Positions 45,737 to 54,443 of a DNA stretch of 64,000 nucleotides are shown one piece after another. The DNA is taken from NCBI GenBank assembly GCA_004011035.1, contig CP025734.1:124001-188000 (forward strand). The letters are read 5' to 3'. The first letter of the stretch is position 1, and the number at the start of each line of letters is the position of its first letter. The position numbers and the translations under genes were made by a program. The notes beneath the pieces are model-generated. The model did not search any database. It saw only the letters and a list, made by a program, of their open reading frames with translations, and had not been told where the DNA came from. Source of the stretch: Bdellovibrio sp. qaytius (GTDB lineage Bacteria; Bdellovibrionota; Bdellovibrionia; Bdellovibrionales; Bdellovibrionaceae).

Positions 45737-47392
45737 TTACTCCTTAGTAGAAATTATTTTTACCTGAGCTTTAAAAACTTTTTGTGCTGCTAGAACACGC
45801 GGGTCTTGTAAAATCTCAGTTGTTATTTTGTCTTCAGATATTTTTTCAATTTTTTGATTCATGCTTTTGGCAGAATCCCCTGAAGCGACTTTTGCTTTAA
45901 TAACAGTAAAAGTGTAGCCCTCTCCAAAGAACGAATCAATAAAACCTTGTAATTTTTCATGAGTTTCACCCTTCGTCAGCTGCTCGGCTAAAAACGAAAA
46001 CTGAGCCGCAGCTTCAAGGGTGAAGTGCTTGTCGTTTAAGCCAGCGAAAATAATGTTATCTAATTTCGCCGCTAAGAACGCGCTTTCTTGTTTAAGATGA
46101 GATACGAATTTCATCCAACCTTCGGCATTCAGGGTTGGTTTGACTACTGGCGCGGCCGGCTGAGGCTTTACTGGTTCAGAAATAACCACCGCAGGTTTAA
46201 CTGGAGTGGACTCCGTTTTAAGGAGTCCTTGAAACTTTGGGCCGGCCACCTGATTTGAGGTCGGCATCGTAGCGCCAGAAAGTAAGTTCTGAATATCAGA
46301 AATTCTTGGTGCCTGAGCTATGCGAAGTAAACAAACTTCAAAAACCATAAACGGATCAGTTGCACGTACTAAATCTGATAAGGCTTTTAAGGCCATATCA
46401 AAAAGCATGTGCAGGTCTGAATCAGATTGAGTTTTTGCAAATTCACGTAAGCTTTGAACTTCTTCAGCAGGTAGATCAATTAAGATTTCGCTGTCAGGAG
46501 CTGTTTTTAAAACGATTGTGTGACGTAATAATTGAATTAACTCTTCAAAAAATAATGAAGGGCTTGTTCCCATCGTGTGAGCTTTTTCAAGATCTGCCAC
46601 GATAGCTTTTGGGTTACGCTCAAGTAAGTGCGCATAGATATCATAAATTAAGCCGCGATCTGTTAAACCTAAAACGCCAGCTACATTTTGTTCAGTCAAT
46701 TGACCTGTCGTGAAATTTACAACTTGGTCTAATAAACTTAAGCTATCACGAGCTGATCCATCACCTTGACGGGCAATGAGCCATAACGCTTTATCATCGG
46801 CTTCAATTTTTTCTAAATCGCAGATCTTGCGAAGAAGACCAGCCATTTGTTTAAACGGAATACGGCGTAAATCAAAACGTTGGCAACGAGATAAGATCGT
46901 TTGAGGAATTTTATTAATCTCAGTTGTCGCCATCATGAAGATCACATGTGCAGGTGGTTCTTCTAATGTTTTTAGTAAAGCATTAAAAGCCGCCGTCGAT
47001 AACATATGAACTTCATCGATAATAAAAATTTTGTATTTGCCTGAAGTTGGCATGAACATCACGCTGTCACGTAAATCACGAATCGCATCAACACCGTTGT
47101 TCGATGCTCCATCGATTTCAATAATATCTACAGCGCGACCAGAGTTGGCTTCAATACATGAAGGGCAAACATTGCACGGAGAAAAATTAACTGGGTTTTC
47201 GCAACGTAAAGTTTTAGCTAGAATTCTGGCTGATGTTGTTTTTCCTGTTCCGCGAAGACCAGTGAATAAAATGGCATGGGGTACGCGGCCAGATTTTAAA
47301 GCGTTGATCAGCGTTTGTGAAATATGACTTTGTCCAACCATTTGGTCGAACGATTGTGGTCGATATTTACGGGCAAAAACTTGATATGACAA
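45737..47392 (-). CDS. dnaX: DNA polymerase III subunits gamma and tau
   Basis: 551 aa from a TTG start at 47392: AGGA lies seven bases upstream and the product then begins (M)SYQVFARKYRPQSF, the usual DnaX start. A longer ATG frame from 47437 would run through the 3' end of the SRP RNA and is rejected. AAA+ clamp-loader domain with GLRGTGKTTSA, zinc module (CNVCPSCIEAN) and IIDEVHML Walker B; a Pro/Val-rich linker and tau-like C-terminal domain follow. I see no obvious A-run slippery site for gamma. Confidence 0.95.
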   Translation of the reverse strand: MSYQVFARKYRPQSFDQMVGQSHISQTLINALKSGRVPHAILFTGLRGTGKTTSARILAKTLRCENPVNFSPCNVCPSCIEANSGRAVDIIEIDGASNNGVDAIRDLRDSVMFMPTSGKYKIFIIDEVHMLSTAAFNALLKTLEEPPAHVIFMMATTEINKIPQTILSRCQRFDLRRIPFKQMAGLLRKICDLEKIEADDKALWLIARQGDGSARDSLSLLDQVVNFTTGQLTEQNVAGVLGLTDRGLIYDIYAHLLERNPKAIVADLEKAHTMGTSPSLFFEELIQLLRHTIVLKTAPDSEILIDLPAEEVQSLREFAKTQSDSDLHMLFDMALKALSDLVRATDPFMVFEVCLLRIAQAPRISDIQNLLSGATMPTSNQVAGPKFQGLLKTESTPVKPAVVISEPVKPQPAAPVVKPTLNAEGWMKFVSHLKQESAFLAAKLDNIIFAGLNDKHFTLEAAAQFSFLAEQLTKGETHEKLQGFIDSFFGEGYTFTVIKAKVASGDSAKSMNQKIEKISEDKITTEILQDPRVLAAQKVFKAQVKIISTKE

Positions 47393-47414
47393 ACGTGTGT
47401 CCTTACAAAAAAAA

Positions 47415-47512
47415 GAGCTGGGCGCCCCATATCGCAATGCTCTTTAGACACCGTTGCTTCCTTCCGGACCTAGCGGAATTCACTAAAGAGTCAGTCGTAT
47501 GGGACCCAGCCA
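47415..47512 (-). ncRNA. ffs: Signal recognition particle RNA (4.5S)
   Basis: On minus: closing stem GCTGGG-CCCATA with TATGGG-CCCAGC, inner helix CTCTTTAG/CTAAAGAG, and the universal SRP segment GGTCCGGAAGGAAGCA with its symmetric and asymmetric loops. About 96 nt, the small bacterial type. Its 3' T run (eight T) lies directly before the dnaX ribosome-binding site. SRP RNA before dnaX-ybaB-recR is also the order in Bacillus. Confidence 0.95.
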
Positions 47513-47702
47513 CTATTGGGTGTAGCTGAAATAAGAGGGTGAATCAGTGATTAACACCTATGGTCAGAGTAGATTGTGCTGTAAGCCCATCAAGATTGTT
47601 ACTTTGTCGACATTGTCGTCAGTTTTTAGGGCCTAAATTGGTTTATTTCATTCTGAATATGGCTAGGTTTTAGCAAAAAAGCCTGGCTTGAGGACGTACA
47701 TT

Positions 47703-49184
47703 GTGAAAACGAATTTTAAATTAGCTTATTTATTAGCGCTATTCTTGGGCCTATCTGCCGCTGCAGAAGCCAAAACTGTCTGTACGATGACCTTCAATTC
47801 TGAAAATGAAAAGCAAGTCTTCGCCCAGAACCTATCGCCAGTAGGTTATGAAAATATCGAATTAGTACCGAATAATAAAAACCCACTGTGGTTAAAAGAA
47901 GCCTGCCAAAGTCAGGTTAAGTGCGACATTTTATTAGTGTCAGGTCACTTTGGTGGATTATTTTTTGGCGAGGGCAATAGCCAAACTTTATCTATTCAAA
48001 GTTTAATTTCAGAACGCGAAGCTAAATCGTGCGGAAACATTTTAGATGCAAAAGCCGTTTACTTAATGGGTTGTAATACTTTAGCTTCAAAAGTTAAAGA
48101 TCACCGAACAATTGATCAGTATTTACGTGTCTTAGTCAACGATGGGTTTCCCTTAAACTTAGCCGAGAACGTAGCATCAGCTCGTTATTTAAATTTCGGC
48201 CAAAGTATGGGTGAAATCATGACTCAAATTTTTGTGAATTCAAAAATGATTGCAGGATTTGATTCGACAGGGCCCTTAGGCGCGCAGTCGGCACCGCTGT
48301 TACAAAAAGCATTTAATAATACAACGCTGGCTGAAAAAAACGAAACAGGAATTTCAGCCAAAGCTTTAAAAACTCAATTTGCTAATCACAATATGCGCGT
48401 CTTAAATCCTACTGAAATCGCAGTTGATCCCACTTTAAAAAACACAATGACTTCAGATCCATACACGGCACAAGCGGCATGGAAAGAAATTTTATCAACT
48501 GAAGCTTCAATCAATAAATACTATGATTTTATTACGCGCCAAGAATTAAATAGTAATTTATCAGCGGTGATTGCGAGTGATCTTGCGATTCGTACACGTA
48601 TAGAAACAACGTTTATTAAAATTATCAAAACCGCAGCGGGTTTATCAGCGATTCAGTTAAAATCGTTAAATTTTTTAAAGCGTTTTCAAATTATTACTAA
48701 TGATGTGCACACGCAATCTGTTTTAAAAATCACAAATAGCATTTTATCAACTCAAATTGATTACGTTGGCGCTGATCAGCTGTGTGAAATCTTTAAAGAA
48801 CAACAGGGGTTACCTTTATCTGCAGAGGCCCAAGGTCAAATTAATCAAAGCATTTACAAAGATTTTTTAAATAAATGCCGTGGAGAAGTGTCACAACAAA
48901 TTAATTTTTCACCAGCTTTTAAATGTTTAAAAGGTGATGGCACTTATCGCTATGATTGGGCCTGTTTGACTGATAATGCCTACACGCTTGATATTCCGGC
49001 CTGTCAATATGCGAAATCGCGCAACCAAGATCCTGAAAATGCCGACGATATGCTGTGGTTTTGTTATTCAAAAATGATTGATATGGGTCGCTTGTCTCGC
49101 CCAGGTTGTTTGGAGTTAACTCACAGTTTTTCGATCTTAGGTAATCAATTGAAAATGAATTGGAATTGCTTAAACCGGCTTTAA
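47703..49184 (+). CDS. Exported protein with caspase-like His and Cys motifs
   Basis: 493 aa from GTG 47703, eight bases after AGGA (a TTG at 47688 overlaps that site). Signal peptide to about 23. CDILLVSGHFGGLFFGEG puts His82 after a hydrophobic strand, and AVYLMGCNTLASK puts Cys124 after another, the spacing and setting of the catalytic dyad of clan CD peptidases (caspase, gingipain, CHAT). The C-terminal part is helical with about eight Cys. No closer family recognised; the protease call is an inference. Confidence 0.6.
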   Translation: MKTNFKLAYLLALFLGLSAAAEAKTVCTMTFNSENEKQVFAQNLSPVGYENIELVPNNKNPLWLKEACQSQVKCDILLVSGHFGGLFFGEGNSQTLSIQSLISEREAKSCGNILDAKAVYLMGCNTLASKVKDHRTIDQYLRVLVNDGFPLNLAENVASARYLNFGQSMGEIMTQIFVNSKMIAGFDSTGPLGAQSAPLLQKAFNNTTLAEKNETGISAKALKTQFANHNMRVLNPTEIAVDPTLKNTMTSDPYTAQAAWKEILSTEASINKYYDFITRQELNSNLSAVIASDLAIRTRIETTFIKIIKTAAGLSAIQLKSLNFLKRFQIITNDVHTQSVLKITNSILSTQIDYVGADQLCEIFKEQQGLPLSAEAQGQINQSIYKDFLNKCRGEVSQQINFSPAFKCLKGDGTYRYDWACLTDNAYTLDIPACQYAKSRNQDPENADDMLWFCYSKMIDMGRLSRPGCLELTHSFSILGNQLKMNWNCLNRL

Positions 49185-49232
49185 ACGTTCCAAATTTGTT
49201 TCTGTCTGTCACAAAGCTATACAACAAATTCG

Positions 49233-49245
49233 TCTCAAATTGAGA
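49233..49245. promoter_or_regulatory. TCTCA-N3-TGAGA dyad upstream of a lipoprotein gene
   Basis: TCTCAAATTGAGA, 129 bp before the ATG at 49375. It matches the dyad at 36585-36597 in 11 of 13 bases. Possible shared operator; only two copies were noticed. Confidence 0.3.
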
Positions 49246-49374
49246 AATTCGCGACCTTAAAACCAGTTAAACAGCTTTTCCCACTTTAAAACAACTTTAA
49301 CATGTTCTTAGCACATTGGACTGAATATTGAACTGTATAGTCTCGTACAAGTTTTAACTTTTGTAGGAGAACAT

Positions 49375-50775
49375 ATGAAAAAGTCTATTTTATTATTATC
49401 TGCTTTAGTGGTATCGACGACATTCATCGTGAATTGTCAAAAAGCTCCAGATAAAAGACGTGTTCGCCCTTCAGGTGGATCAGGCGCTCAAAGTGATGTA
49501 GTGACTGATAAAACAAAAACACCGACTAAAGCTTGTAGCGCTGAAGTTGTTTCTAGTTATGAAAGTTTTAAATCAAATTATGCGAAAGTGACAGTTAAAC
49601 CATTTGTAAAAATGAGTGATGAAGAAAAAAATGCAGCTAAGCCTTTCATCGTAGAAGCCAATGATAACTGTAATAAATTATTTGATGCTTTAACTGCTGC
49701 CGGTGAATCTGAAGGTTTTGGCTGTATCAGTAAAACCGATAAAAAAATTATCACAAAAGCAGCTGTAAAAGAGGGCTGCTACTATATGGGAAGTTCTCTG
49801 AAAGCATTATCTGACAATGCTGACAACCAAATGACTAATTCTCAAAAACAAGATGCAAAATTAAATGACGATGCAAAAAAAGTTGCAGATTTATTAATAG
49901 GTAAACCACTTGCGATGTCTAAAGAAGGCCGCATGTTGGTGTCAGAAACAAACATCGATGGCGCAATGTTTTTGGTTAACGGCGAAATTAAGACTTCAGA
50001 TGCAGAATTAAAATCTGCTTTAGCAGCTTCGCAAACAGTTTGTACTTTCTTAGAGGGTATGAATATCGATGCAAACAAAGAAACAACTTTAAAAATTATC
50101 AGAGCAGAGTCAGCTAAAGTTACAGAACTATCTGATTCAAGTTTAAAAAGTTACTTCACAGAAAAATCAACAATGTTATCTACTGCAATTATGCAAGAAG
50201 GTGAAGAATCACCAGATACTAAGCGTTTACTTTGCTTAAATTTAGACCCAGCTACACTTTCAGTAGAAAAAATTACTAAAGCTTTAGGAAAAGAAATCGC
50301 TTTTGCTTCGGTACAAGTTGCTACTGAACAAACTGATGATTCTTCTGCTGCTGTATCAACATCATCTACAGTATCAACGTCAGCAGCGGTTTCGACTTCA
50401 GGTGCAGTTGTTGTATCAAGTCCTGTAATCGCGCTTCCTGAAGTAGTTGAAGAACAAGCAGCAGTAGCTGCAAGTGCTACAGCAACTGTAGTATCTACGC
50501 CAGCAGCAGCTGCTGAGACAGTATCTGCACCAGTTGCGGTTGAACAAGTTGATCAAGCTCAAGTTGAAATTGCTCGTTTAAAAACTAAATCTGAAGGTTT
50601 AGATGCTGAAGCTACTACTGCTGAAGCTACTCTTAAAAACTTAGTTGATTTAAAAGCTAAAGGTTCAGATATCGACGATGCAAGAAATGTTGCTGAAAGA
50701 ATTCGTGAAATGGCTAATTCTGCTAAAGCCGAATACGAAACTGCTGCTGCTAAAGCTGCAGTCGCTGTACAATAA
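49375..50775 (+). CDS. Large lipoprotein with Ala/Ser/Val-rich segment
   Basis: 466 aa, TAGGAG site before the ATG. Lipobox IVNC at about residue 21. A helical domain with scattered Cys (about 45-320) is followed by a low-complexity Ser/Thr/Val/Ala stretch (about 325-395) and a C-terminal coiled coil (about 400-466). The layout suggests an envelope spacer protein. No family recognised. Confidence 0.7.
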   Translation: MKKSILLLSALVVSTTFIVNCQKAPDKRRVRPSGGSGAQSDVVTDKTKTPTKACSAEVVSSYESFKSNYAKVTVKPFVKMSDEEKNAAKPFIVEANDNCNKLFDALTAAGESEGFGCISKTDKKIITKAAVKEGCYYMGSSLKALSDNADNQMTNSQKQDAKLNDDAKKVADLLIGKPLAMSKEGRMLVSETNIDGAMFLVNGEIKTSDAELKSALAASQTVCTFLEGMNIDANKETTLKIIRAESAKVTELSDSSLKSYFTEKSTMLSTAIMQEGEESPDTKRLLCLNLDPATLSVEKITKALGKEIAFASVQVATEQTDDSSAAVSTSSTVSTSAAVSTSGAVVVSSPVIALPEVVEEQAAVAASATATVVSTPAAAAETVSAPVAVEQVDQAQVEIARLKTKSEGLDAEATTAEATLKNLVDLKAKGSDIDDARNVAERIREMANSAKAEYETAAAKAAVAVQ

Positions 50776-50776
50776 T

Positions 50777-51742
50777 TTAGACTTTGATAATCTTGCGGAG
50801 CGAATCTAATTCCTCCGCCCAGTATCTGTAAGTATTGAATTCAGGAAATATCTTCGGAAAGCTTGGATCATTCCAGCGATTTAAAATCCAGCCCGCATAA
50901 CAAATCACACGATACGCTCGCAAATACGGAACAAGCTCTAACTGCTTTTCATCAAAGTGACGTAGTGTTTGATAACCTTTTAAAAATAATTCGAATTCTT
51001 TTGTCGGCGTAAAATCTTGATCAGGAAAAATCATCCAGAAATCTTGCACAACAGGGCCGTTGATAAAATCATCGAAATCCACAATCGTGATATCATCTTT
51101 ACCGTTATCTAATAAATTTCCACGATGAAGATCTCCGTGAATGCGTATAAAACCCTGGGGATCAAGTTTGTTATCAAGGCTTTCGAAGACGTGTTCGGCT
51201 AATTCCATGTACTGGTGGTGAATCTCGGGCGAAATAACAGCGTCTAACTGATCAAGCACAAACCATTTGTTGTCTTGGCTTGGGCCAAAGAAGTTGCGGT
51301 TCATGGCTTCTTTTTTTTCACCGGTATTGTGAAGCTGAGCTGTCAGAGAACCTAATTTTTCAAATTGATTTAACAGAATCTCTTGCATCATGCGGCCACG
51401 CACTTTTTCATAAAAGCAGTACAAGATGCCGTCAGCATTAAATACAGTTTCTTTGTTCGGTGCTCTGAGAGGCAATCCTACAGACAGGCCATCAGCATGC
51501 AAATCAAAACAGAATTCATGTTCATCTTCGATGGTTTCTTTAGACCAGCGGCCCGGTCTAAAAAACTTCGCAATCACTGATTTGTTGTCTTCTAATTTAA
51601 TTTCAAAGACACGATTTTCATAAGAGTTTAATTGGTGAATTTCGCCAGTCGGTTTATAGCCGTTAATATCAGCTGATTGCAGAATTAGATGCGGATCTAA
51701 ATTAAAAAATTGATCTGTTTGAGTTTTAGAATTCGCTGTCAT
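50777..51742 (-). CDS. srkA: SrkA/YihE-type protein kinase
   Basis: 321 aa of the aminoglycoside-phosphotransferase fold: FIRIHGDLHRGNLL (catalytic loop, about 198-211), IVDFDDFINGP (metal-binding DFD) and VQDFWMIFPD, matching the SrkA stress-response kinase. It phosphorylates Ser/Thr in proteins and protects E. coli from envelope stress and death pathways. Convergent with the lipoprotein gene, 1 bp apart. Confidence 0.9.
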   Translation of the reverse strand: MTANSKTQTDQFFNLDPHLILQSADINGYKPTGEIHQLNSYENRVFEIKLEDNKSVIAKFFRPGRWSKETIEDEHEFCFDLHADGLSVGLPLRAPNKETVFNADGILYCFYEKVRGRMMQEILLNQFEKLGSLTAQLHNTGEKKEAMNRNFFGPSQDNKWFVLDQLDAVISPEIHHQYMELAEHVFESLDNKLDPQGFIRIHGDLHRGNLLDNGKDDITIVDFDDFINGPVVQDFWMIFPDQDFTPTKEFELFLKGYQTLRHFDEKQLELVPYLRAYRVICYAGWILNRWNDPSFPKIFPEFNTYRYWAEELDSLRKIIKV

Positions 51743-51893
51743 TGATCAAATCACCCTTGCATATTCTACAATGAAAAACCTGAGATTCGGCTCACAGTAG
51801 CGGTATATTCGTTTTAAGGCTAGTGATTTGTGGTCTTTGGCTTGCTTAGTTTCTAGTGTTGATAGGATTTAATTTTTTGAACGTGGAGGCTTT

Positions 51894-53213
51894 ATGTTAA
51901 ACCAAAAATCACTTTTAATGTCGGTAGCGGTATTGGCTGCATTTACTTTAACAACTACAGGTTGTGGTAAGAGTAAAACAACTCGCACAGATGTTCGCGG
52001 CACAACAGTAGAAACACAAGGCCAACAACCACAAGCTGAAAATCAAGACGCGCAATCGCTGGATTCAATTTCTGATGCAGAGGCTTCAGGCACAGCATTA
52101 CCTAAAGCTAACGAAGGAGTAGGTGGTCTTCCTGGTTTACCTAAGTCATCAGGCTCTACTGATTCAGAAGGTTCAACGTTAAATCCTCTTCCAAGTTCAA
52201 ATGGCAGCAATAGCGGTTCAAATGCTGGCGAGTTATCTTCAAAAGATAAAGTTAAAAAACAAAACGGGGCTGTGAACGCAAAATTTGATGAAGCCGAAGC
52301 TATTAAAACAGGTGGCAAGTTAGATTCATTAAATTACACAAGCTCTTCATCTGATGGCTTGATGGTTGAATTTCGCGGTTACAATAATAAAGTAAGTGCT
52401 GAACAAAAAACGATGAACTTAAATTTAGCTAAAGCCGTAACTAACGCAAAACTTTCGCGTCAATCTGGCGATATGTTAGTTGATTTAACTGTTGATGAAT
52501 CTTTAGATGGAGTTAAAAAAATCTCTTCATATAGATTACAAGCCAAACAATCTGGCGATAAGTATGCTTTATCACAGTTGAACGCAAATGGTGATTTAGA
52601 ATTTCAAGGTGGATTCTTAAAATGCACTGATGCTGACGGTGGCTGTGACAATGCTTACATCAAAGTTAAGCTATCTGGTGCTTACGTTCGCGTGATTTTC
52701 AGAAAATCATATGCTGATCGTTATTTTATCTTACAAGAAGGTTCACAAGGTTCATCTTTTGAAATGTGGAAGTCTTATTTAACAAACACTGTGAACGGTT
52801 CAACAAGCTCACAAAAATTAGATTTAATTCAAGTTTCGTCTTTCGAAGTTGTTAACGGTAGATCTGCAATGGGTGTGATGATCGCGGCCCAAGATAAAGA
52901 AGTTGTTGGTTTAAGTGTTCCGTTATTGGCGGCTGACAAGGGCACTCAATCAGGTGCAAGCGTAGCAAAAGTAAATGATTTATCAAAAAGTTATGACTTA
53001 GCTTCAAACAGTAATGCTTCACAAAACTTAGCGCGCGCTATTAAAGAAGCAAAGCTTGTGAACAATAACGGTAAAGGCGAAGTACGTATCCGTTTAGATT
53101 TATCAACGGGTTCACAAACAGGTGCTTTGTGGTTAACATTATCGAATCTGCAAAAAGCTTCGATGTCGATTGCTGAAATACAAGGCTTCGAAAATAAAAT
53201 TTCTAAATTCTAA
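51894..53213 (+). CDS. Lipoprotein with possible duplicated domain
   Basis: 439 aa with GGAGG before the ATG. Lipobox TTGC at about residue 24. Residues 30-125 are Ser/Gly/Pro/Gln-rich and probably disordered. Two later stretches share the pattern of a helix NLAKAV or NLARAI followed by NAKL or EAKL and a beta strand (about 180 and 385), suggesting a repeated unit. Function unknown; terminator follows. Confidence 0.68.
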   Translation: MLNQKSLLMSVAVLAAFTLTTTGCGKSKTTRTDVRGTTVETQGQQPQAENQDAQSLDSISDAEASGTALPKANEGVGGLPGLPKSSGSTDSEGSTLNPLPSSNGSNSGSNAGELSSKDKVKKQNGAVNAKFDEAEAIKTGGKLDSLNYTSSSSDGLMVEFRGYNNKVSAEQKTMNLNLAKAVTNAKLSRQSGDMLVDLTVDESLDGVKKISSYRLQAKQSGDKYALSQLNANGDLEFQGGFLKCTDADGGCDNAYIKVKLSGAYVRVIFRKSYADRYFILQEGSQGSSFEMWKSYLTNTVNGSTSSQKLDLIQVSSFEVVNGRSAMGVMIAAQDKEVVGLSVPLLAADKGTQSGASVAKVNDLSKSYDLASNSNASQNLARAIKEAKLVNNNGKGEVRIRLDLSTGSQTGALWLTLSNLQKASMSIAEIQGFENKISKF

Positions 53214-53232
53214 TTCATCTTACGACTTATTT

Positions 53233-53262
53233 AAATCAGGGCCATCTTTGCCCTGATTTTTT
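53233..53262 (+). terminator. Terminator
   Basis: AAATCAGGGC and GCCCTGATTT form a perfect 10-bp stem around CATCTTT, followed by TTT. Confidence 0.93.
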
Positions 53263-53312
53263 CGGCCTCGCGTTTGCTCTTTACCCCTATCGAACAATTC
53301 TTAGGGGGAAAA

Positions 53313-54344
53313 ATGTTAGTTAAATCATTTAAACATACGTTATTAGCGGTTTTGGCAGTGGCTTCGGTGTCAAATGCAGACCAATTCGGTATTCAACCAG
53401 GCGATGGCTCTGATGGCGACCATTACGCTTTATGCGATAACCCATATGATCCCAACTGTGCACAACCAGGATTTCCAGATCAACCGGGTAACCCTGATCA
53501 GCCTGACTTTCCGGGCCAGCCAGATCAACCAAATTTTCCAGGACAACCTGATTTTCCAAACCAACCTGGCTATCCAGGTAACCATGATTCTCAAGACGTA
53601 AAAATTTATGTTGGTCGTTCTGTCAGAGATGAAGTTTTAGATTTACGCCGACTTGCAGGTCTTAATCAACAGTATCGCGGTTACGAAATCGTTTCTGTTC
53701 GCGCAAGAACTCGTCCTGATTCTCCATACACAACGACAGTTCAATTATTAGCTGACGGCAGAAATGTTGCGACGCAAGTAAATCCAGGAAAAAGAATTAA
53801 TTTAATTCCAAATCAAAGTTTAGTGATTGGTTCAAATGTTCGTGACTTAGAAATGTATATTTCGGGTTCAACTTTTGTCGACGAGATCACGATTGAACTT
53901 CGTCAATCATCAGACGATGGATCTGATTATCCACATCACCCAGGTCATCCACATGAACCACCTCCATACCCAGGTCAACCGCAACCTCCGCAGTACCCAG
54001 GTAATCCTGGTGGCTACACCCAGAATTTAGATTTATGGATCAACCGTTCAACATACGGTAACGATCGCATCGATTTAGGAATGTATTTCAACATGCAACA
54101 GTATCGTGGTTACCGCATCGAGCGCGTGATTGTTCAAGCGCAAGCGCAAAACAATGTCGCATTAGCCGATTTTTACACGAACGGTTTTAATCAAGGCACT
54201 TTGCAATTTGATCGTTACTCTTCACAACAAACTTTATTTTTATCACAACGTCCTGACATCGGTGGCGCAGCTAGTAGCATTATGCTTTACACTCGCGGCA
54301 ACATGACAGTTCAACGTGTAACGTTAGTTTTAAGTCGCTACTAA
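53313..54344 (+). CDS. Exported protein with Pro/Gly/Gln-rich linkers and two repeat domains
   Basis: 343 aa from ATG 53313 (GGGGG site; a TTG frame begins at 53274). Signal peptide to about 22. A collagen-like Pro-Gly-Gln-Asp stretch (about 45-95) leads to a beta-rich domain (about 97-205), a second Pro/His-rich linker and a second copy of the domain (about 240-343). Both copies have D(L/V)KIYVGRS or DLWINRS, then QQYRGYEI/RIE, about 145 residues apart. Likely a surface protein; family unknown. Confidence 0.7.
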   Translation: MLVKSFKHTLLAVLAVASVSNADQFGIQPGDGSDGDHYALCDNPYDPNCAQPGFPDQPGNPDQPDFPGQPDQPNFPGQPDFPNQPGYPGNHDSQDVKIYVGRSVRDEVLDLRRLAGLNQQYRGYEIVSVRARTRPDSPYTTTVQLLADGRNVATQVNPGKRINLIPNQSLVIGSNVRDLEMYISGSTFVDEITIELRQSSDDGSDYPHHPGHPHEPPPYPGQPQPPQYPGNPGGYTQNLDLWINRSTYGNDRIDLGMYFNMQQYRGYRIERVIVQAQAQNNVALADFYTNGFNQGTLQFDRYSSQQTLFLSQRPDIGGAASSIMLYTRGNMTVQRVTLVLSRY

Positions 54345-54397
54345 TTTTGCGCAGAAAAATAATTTTTCTTTAGTGAGAAATAATTTGTCAAAAATTG

Positions 54398-54433
54398 GGC
54401 CGCATGAGATGAATTTCATGAGGCCTTTTTTTT
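54398..54433 (+). terminator. Terminator next to the TIGR02147 gene start
   Basis: GGCC plus CATGA pair with TCATG plus GGCC, followed by eight T. The T run ends at the base before the GAGGAG ribosome-binding site of the next gene, so the next gene is either transcribed through it or has an internal start. Confidence 0.85.
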
Positions 54434-54443
54434 GAGGAGAAAT

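Noticed and set aside
47393-47437. Longer dnaX start at ATG 47437
   Set aside because: It would translate the 3' end and terminator of the SRP RNA; TTG 47392 has an AGGA site and gives the conserved DnaX start.
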